Positions 59,892 to 64,000 of a DNA stretch of 64,000 bases are shown here, piece by piece. The stretch is from Flavobacterium sp. ASV13 (GTDB lineage Bacteria > Bacteroidota > Bacteroidia > Flavobacteriales > Flavobacteriaceae). The DNA lies in the NCBI RefSeq assembly GCF_000745775.1, contig NZ_JQJY01000002.1:682001-746000 (forward strand). Direction: 5' to 3'. Positions within the stretch are counted from its first letter, which is position 1. Each line of letters opens with the position of its first letter. The position numbers and the translations under genes are program-made. The notes under the pieces are model-generated. The model made no database searches, was not told the origin of the DNA, and was given only the letters and a program-made list of their open reading frames with translations.

Positions 59892-62501
59892 TTATGGGGT
59901 TTTTGGGGCTAAATACGTTTCAAGATTTTTTTTGATTTGAACTACCTTATAATTATCACTTGAAATAATAATTGGCATATTCGAGATTTTATATTTTTTA
60001 TCCTCTCTCAAAACCCCTGAAACATCTTTGGCATATGCCTCTGATTTTAAACCATGAATAACTACAAAACTTTCGGTTTTATTGTATTTGTCAAATGAAG
60101 TTGTTAGTCGTTCGTAATTTTCAACCAACATGTATACCTTAATTGCTTCCTCAATTTTTTTAACCGTTTTAGCATCATTATTCGAAACTGGATATAAAAT
60201 TTTCCAATTCTTTCCGTCAACTACCGTGAAATCAAGTTTTTCTAAATCCGGAATTTGTTTTTCCAAAATTTCTCTGGCACTTTTTCCTTCTTCGCTGTTT
60301 GGATAATTATCTGCAACTGTTTCCAATCCTTTTTTATAAGCGGCCAAACCTTCTACTTTTCCTAAAGCATTTGCTTTCAGCAATTCAAATTTGGAAACAA
60401 TATCTTCACCAGCATATTGATTGATCAGATTATCGATGTTGTTTAAAACTTCTATAAACTGCTCCTCTTCATATAATTTAAACCATTTTTTATATTCCTT
60501 ATCGGCAGAAACCAAATCATCTGAATTTGCATTATTTAAAATCTGTGCATATCTTGAAGTTGGATAATTACCTATTATATCAGACTTTATTCTTTCAGCC
60601 CTTGCCGGATTTGTAATTTGATAAATTTTATATAAATTATACATCGATGGCAAAATCAGTTTTTCTTCAGGTTTATTTTGTAATAATTGCTCAAGCTTAT
60701 CGCTGGCTAATTTATATTCTTTGAACTTTTCTTTATAAATAAGTCCCAATTGATAATACGCAAAGTTTCGTTCTTTTCCAATGCTGTCCATAACTGTCGG
60801 ACTTGTCGGAATCTGATTTTCATAAAATGCCGTCGTATATTTTTCCGGAATTTCCGGTTGCAACGCATTTATAGAATCCTGATTGATATTTAATGAATCT
60901 TTTAAAGCAGTATTAACAATTGATTTTGATGAAGCTAATCTCCAATTTCCGCCTATAACACGATTTCCCCACTGTTTTCTAAATTGCAGTTTTCCGTAGG
61001 CAACCGTTGTTGGGTTGTAAAAATAAAAAGTGCTTGCAACATCATTTCCAGATGGCGGATTAAATGCTCCCGAAACCAAATCTGTTTTGTTAGGCTGTTG
61101 CGGATTAATTGCTGAAGAGATATTATTTGCATCCGTATTACGCTGAACGTTTGCCAATTTTTCTTTTTCTTTTTCTTCGGCTAATTTTTTGGCATCGTCA
61201 TTCTTTTTAAGTTCTGCGATGTAAATCTCAAAGTATGTTTTTCGTTCTTCTGCTGGTAAATTGTAAACCTTTATAATACTGTCGTTGCGTTTTGCAATTC
61301 CTTCGTATTTAATTACGTTATCGAGATTTTTTCTGTTTTTTTCAATTAAGGCAAACTCTCTCGTTTTTGGATTTAATTTTACCAAAGTACTGTCATAGTA
61401 TTTTGCCGCCATTGTATAATCTGTATTTCTAAAATACATATTTCCAATGTTTCGATAGGTAGAAGCAACTAAATAAGGGTCTTTAGATTTTCTTGCCAAG
61501 GAATGGTTATAAAATTCCAATGCATCTTTTTGCTCATTATTTTTATCGAAAAAAACACCCATTTCATAAAAAAGAATATCATAATATGGTCTGTTTTCTC
61601 TATCCTCAACTAATTTATTATAGGCTTCCACAAACAAATTATGATCGTCTTTTTCATAATCGAACATCTGTGCTTTCTTCGCATAAGCATGCATCATATA
61701 TTTACGATCTGCTTTTCGGTTCATGTCGATTACGCCGTTATAAAAGTAAATAGCACTATCTCTTTTTCCGGCTTCCTGATATAATTGTCCAAGAATAAAA
61801 CGGTAACGCGCTCTGTCTTCGTTTATTCTGGTAAAATTTTCTGCAATTTTCAATTTGGCAACAGCGCTATCTTTTTCTTCTGTATTTAAAAAAGCTTCCG
61901 CCAATAATGCATTTGCATCCGAGAAAGTCTGTTTGTCTAAGTCTGTTTTCTTTAATAAAAGATTAATGTTTTTAATAACAATAGCATCGTTTCCGAGACG
62001 CATATTGGTTTTTTCACGCCAAATTTTTGCGGTATAAATATTACTGCTATTTGGATATTTATAAAGAATATAATTGAATGCTTCTAATGCAGGAATAAAA
62101 CGCTGATCATAGTATCTTGCTTTCCCCAGCATTAGATACGCTTCATCAATCTGATAATTTTTTTCTCTTCCTCCAATATTCATGGAGTGTTTCTGAATGG
62201 CTTTTGTCGCTTTCGTTTCCGCTAGTTCAAAATCGGGATTTTTTGTTTTTTCTCCTTCCGAAAAATTTTCATCAAACTGCATTTTTTCAATTGGCAGTAT
62301 TTTCCAAAAATTATCCTGATTATTGTTCTGAATTGATTTTAATCCTTTTTCAAGACCAATTCCACCATTATACAAAATGTTATATTTTGTACTTAAAGCG
62401 TGCGAATTTCTGTTCACGAAGGTATTATTCTTGGTAGAGCAAGCTATCAAAAAGAATAAAAAACCGAGAAAAAAACAATATTTAAGAGTATTCTTTTTCA
62501 A
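59892..62501 (-). CDS. sprE: SprE/PorW gliding-motility and T9SS lipoprotein
   Basis: An 869-residue TPR lipoprotein (lipobox LIAC, Cys21), matching the length (about 870) of F. johnsoniae SprE. The N-terminal part has about a dozen TPR-like helical hairpins (AYLMLGKARYYDQRFIPALEAFNYILYKYPNS). SprE/PorW is needed for gliding and the type IX secretion system, linking the outer-membrane PorKN ring to PorLM. The bactofilin gene follows after four bases. Assigned from length, lipobox, TPR content and neighbours; not aligned. Confidence 0.88.
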   Translation of the reverse strand: MKKNTLKYCFFLGFLFFLIACSTKNNTFVNRNSHALSTKYNILYNGGIGLEKGLKSIQNNNQDNFWKILPIEKMQFDENFSEGEKTKNPDFELAETKATKAIQKHSMNIGGREKNYQIDEAYLMLGKARYYDQRFIPALEAFNYILYKYPNSSNIYTAKIWREKTNMRLGNDAIVIKNINLLLKKTDLDKQTFSDANALLAEAFLNTEEKDSAVAKLKIAENFTRINEDRARYRFILGQLYQEAGKRDSAIYFYNGVIDMNRKADRKYMMHAYAKKAQMFDYEKDDHNLFVEAYNKLVEDRENRPYYDILFYEMGVFFDKNNEQKDALEFYNHSLARKSKDPYLVASTYRNIGNMYFRNTDYTMAAKYYDSTLVKLNPKTREFALIEKNRKNLDNVIKYEGIAKRNDSIIKVYNLPAEERKTYFEIYIAELKKNDDAKKLAEEKEKEKLANVQRNTDANNISSAINPQQPNKTDLVSGAFNPPSGNDVASTFYFYNPTTVAYGKLQFRKQWGNRVIGGNWRLASSKSIVNTALKDSLNINQDSINALQPEIPEKYTTAFYENQIPTSPTVMDSIGKERNFAYYQLGLIYKEKFKEYKLASDKLEQLLQNKPEEKLILPSMYNLYKIYQITNPARAERIKSDIIGNYPTSRYAQILNNANSDDLVSADKEYKKWFKLYEEEQFIEVLNNIDNLINQYAGEDIVSKFELLKANALGKVEGLAAYKKGLETVADNYPNSEEGKSAREILEKQIPDLEKLDFTVVDGKNWKILYPVSNNDAKTVKKIEEAIKVYMLVENYERLTTSFDKYNKTESFVVIHGLKSEAYAKDVSGVLREDKKYKISNMPIIISSDNYKVVQIKKNLETYLAPKTP

Positions 62502-62588
62502 TAGAACTAATTTTTAAAGCATAAACTTATAAAAAGCACTTTTAGTATATGACTTGTAAAAATACGCTTCTTTTTGAAATATAGAAAC

Positions 62589-63284
62589 TTAAACTGCAAA
62601 AAACGATTCGAGCTCTTGTAAGGTTTCTTCTGAGGTTTGAATATCTTTTACAATTTCACCTTTATTAAGCGCAACAATTCGGTCACAAACTTCAACCGTG
62701 TGTTGCAAATCATGGCTTGAAACCAAAACGGTAACATTCGGATCGTCAGCTAATTCTTTAATTATTTTCTTCAAACGACTCACTGTAGTTGGGTCTAAAT
62801 TTGCAAAAGGTTCGTCTAAAATTATCACTTCCGGATTGCCAATAAGTGTTGCAATAATGCCTACTTTTTTCTGATTCCCTTTTGATAAATCGCGAAGGTA
62901 TTTTTTGTTGTTTAAAATTTCTCCATTGAAAAATTCTTCATGTTTTTTCAAAAGTGCATCAATATCTGCTTTATTCTGATGACGCAAATCGCCAATAAAA
63001 TAAAAATATTCCTCTGGTGTCAAATAGCCAATTAGGAAACTTTCGTCTAAAAATGAACCTGTAAAAGATTTCCAGTTTTCGCTAGTATTTACCTGAATAT
63101 CATTTGTTTTTATATTTCCAGTCGAAGGCTGAATAAGATCCAGAAGCAAACTGAAAAAAGTAGTTTTTCCTGCGCCATTATTTCCGACAAGTCCAAAACT
63201 TTGTCCTTTCGGAATTTCAAGATTATTAATATTTAAAACTGTAGTATTGTTATATTTTTTTGAAAGTTGATTTACTTGTATCAT
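62589..63284 (-). CDS. ABC transporter ATP-binding protein
   Basis: A 231-residue ATPase. Walker A GNNGAGKTT, signature LSKGNQKKVG (a variant of LSGGQ), Walker B VIILDEPFANLD and the H-loop SSHD are present. It pairs with the DUF5687-like permease upstream on the same strand, as an ABC-2 exporter of unknown cargo. Confidence 0.91.
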   Translation of the reverse strand: MIQVNQLSKKYNNTTVLNINNLEIPKGQSFGLVGNNGAGKTTFFSLLLDLIQPSTGNIKTNDIQVNTSENWKSFTGSFLDESFLIGYLTPEEYFYFIGDLRHQNKADIDALLKKHEEFFNGEILNNKKYLRDLSKGNQKKVGIIATLIGNPEVIILDEPFANLDPTTVSRLKKIIKELADDPNVTVLVSSHDLQHTVEVCDRIVALNKGEIVKDIQTSEETLQELESFFAV

Positions 63285-63365
63285 GGTAATATTAGATTTT
63301 AGATTGTTGATTTTAAATTTTAATGGAATAAAATTATCTCATTATCAAAGTGGCAAATTTTCTAA

Positions 63366-64000
63366 TTAACTCTTTTGTTTATAAGCACTTATTGTACTGT
63401 ATTTTTCGACTTTATATCTTTTTTCAATTATTGAAAAAACTTTATTTCTAAATACAAATCCTAAAACTCCTGCTCCTGCAACCAGCATTAAGCCAAGTGT
63501 TTTATCTCCGAGATAAAGTCCGATTCCATAAAGTCCCAAAGGCAATAATAATTTTGGCAAAGTCAATAACATTGCATTTACATTAAATGCTTTTTTATCT
63601 CCAAAAGCACCGCCGGCGTTACTCAAATCAATTGGAGTTTTTGTAAATGCTCCTCCTAAAAGAACCAAATGAGAATTTACTCCAATATTGTAAATGGCAC
63701 CAACCACAATAGTCAAATAAACCTGCCATCCGTAAAAAAGATAAAATGAAGCCAAAATTGTCGATACAAAAGTGGCAATAACAATTAACCACCATTTTGA
63801 AGTAATATAACCGCGATACGGAATATTTTGTGTCATCATCAATTGATAATATGAACTGTCCCAGCTTGGTACGAATTGTCCAAAGACAAATAAAAATCCA
63901 CCTGAAACAAATATTCCCGCAAAAATATACATAACCGCAGGCTGGTGTGTATTGCCAAAAAAGATCAATCCGTAAAACAAAAAGAAGAAACTCATGATAA
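63366..64000 (-). CDS. DUF5687-like ABC permease, N-terminus outside the window
   Basis: The C-terminal 209+ residues of a membrane protein whose frame stays open past the window end (the ATG at 63995 is internal). At least six hydrophobic helices; the segment FGQFVPSWDSSYYQLMMTQNIPYRGYITSKWWL fits DUF5687 permeases of Bacteroidota, partners of the ATPase downstream. The gap at 63285-63365 contains one arm of the ATTTTAGATTTTAGA-type repeat. Confidence 0.8.
   Translation of the reverse strand, partial: IMSFFFLFYGLIFFGNTHQPAVMYIFAGIFVSGGFLFVFGQFVPSWDSSYYQLMMTQNIPYRGYITSKWWLIVIATFVSTILASFYLFYGWQVYLTIVVGAIYNIGVNSHLVLLGGAFTKTPIDLSNAGGAFGDKKAFNVNAMLLTLPKLLLPLGLYGIGLYLGDKTLGLMLVAGAGVLGFVFRNKVFSIIEKRYKVEKYSTISAYKQKS

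Overview
The window comes from a Bacteroidota chromosome, almost certainly a Flavobacterium close to F. johnsoniae. The DNA is AT-rich. Promoters match the Bacteroidota -7 box TAnnTTTG rather than a sigma-70 -10 box. The tyrosine ammonia-lyase looks nearly identical (from memory, not aligned) to the characterised F. johnsoniae enzyme, and a gliding/T9SS lipoprotein (SprE/PorW), a flexirubin pigment cluster and a split ATP synthase operon are present. No tRNA, rRNA, CRISPR array, prophage or insertion sequence was seen.

Layout. (1) 1-6211: galactoside use, with a GH2 glycosidase (cut by the window edge), galK, galT and a sodium/sugar symporter. (2) 6364-6969: an exported protein of unknown role. 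(3) 6990-40992: a flexirubin (aryl polyene plus dialkylresorcinol) pigment cluster of about 34 kb. A flavin halogenase-like gene is divergent from a long + strand block holding the ammonia-lyase, two WG-repeat proteins, ketoreductase, three catalytic-type ketosynthases, a Cys-less ketosynthase partner, a half-ketosynthase, two ACPs, three hot-dog dehydratase-like proteins, DarA/DarB-like enzymes, a thioesterase, three acyltransferase-type enzymes, an ABC transporter, LolA- and RND-type envelope export factors and an aryl ligase. (4) 41143-53083: housekeeping and envelope genes (dusB, MATE pump, LolC/E-like permease, rbfA, CBS protein, EnvC-like factor, DUF4292 lipoprotein, TPR protein, nucleotidyltransferase, dut, flippase, GNAT). 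(5) 53084-53618: a 535-bp gap that carries the marks of an independent structured RNA. (6) 53619-59887: atpG-A-H-F-E-B plus small membrane proteins and a bactofilin. (7) 59892-64000: sprE/porW and an ABC exporter cut by the window end.

How the pigment genes probably work together (pathway from published flexirubin/aryl polyene work, assignment by inference): TAL makes 4-coumarate from tyrosine; the phenylacetate-CoA-ligase-like enzyme activates it; KS/CLF, FabG and the hot-dog dehydratases extend it on an ACP into the aryl polyene; DarA/DarB make the dialkylresorcinol; an acyltransferase joins the two by an ester; the halogenase may chlorinate an aromatic ring; LolA, RND, lipoprotein and barrel proteins move the product to the outer membrane.

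Points most worth a second look: the candidate ncRNA at 53214-53561; dehydratases whose catalytic His and acidic residue sit on different polypeptides; the RND-acyltransferase-degenerate methyltransferase fusion; the palindrome in the divergent pigment promoter; a pair of ClpX-type zinc fingers on membrane tails; and a family of long intergenic inverted repeats, one of which would bury a start codon.
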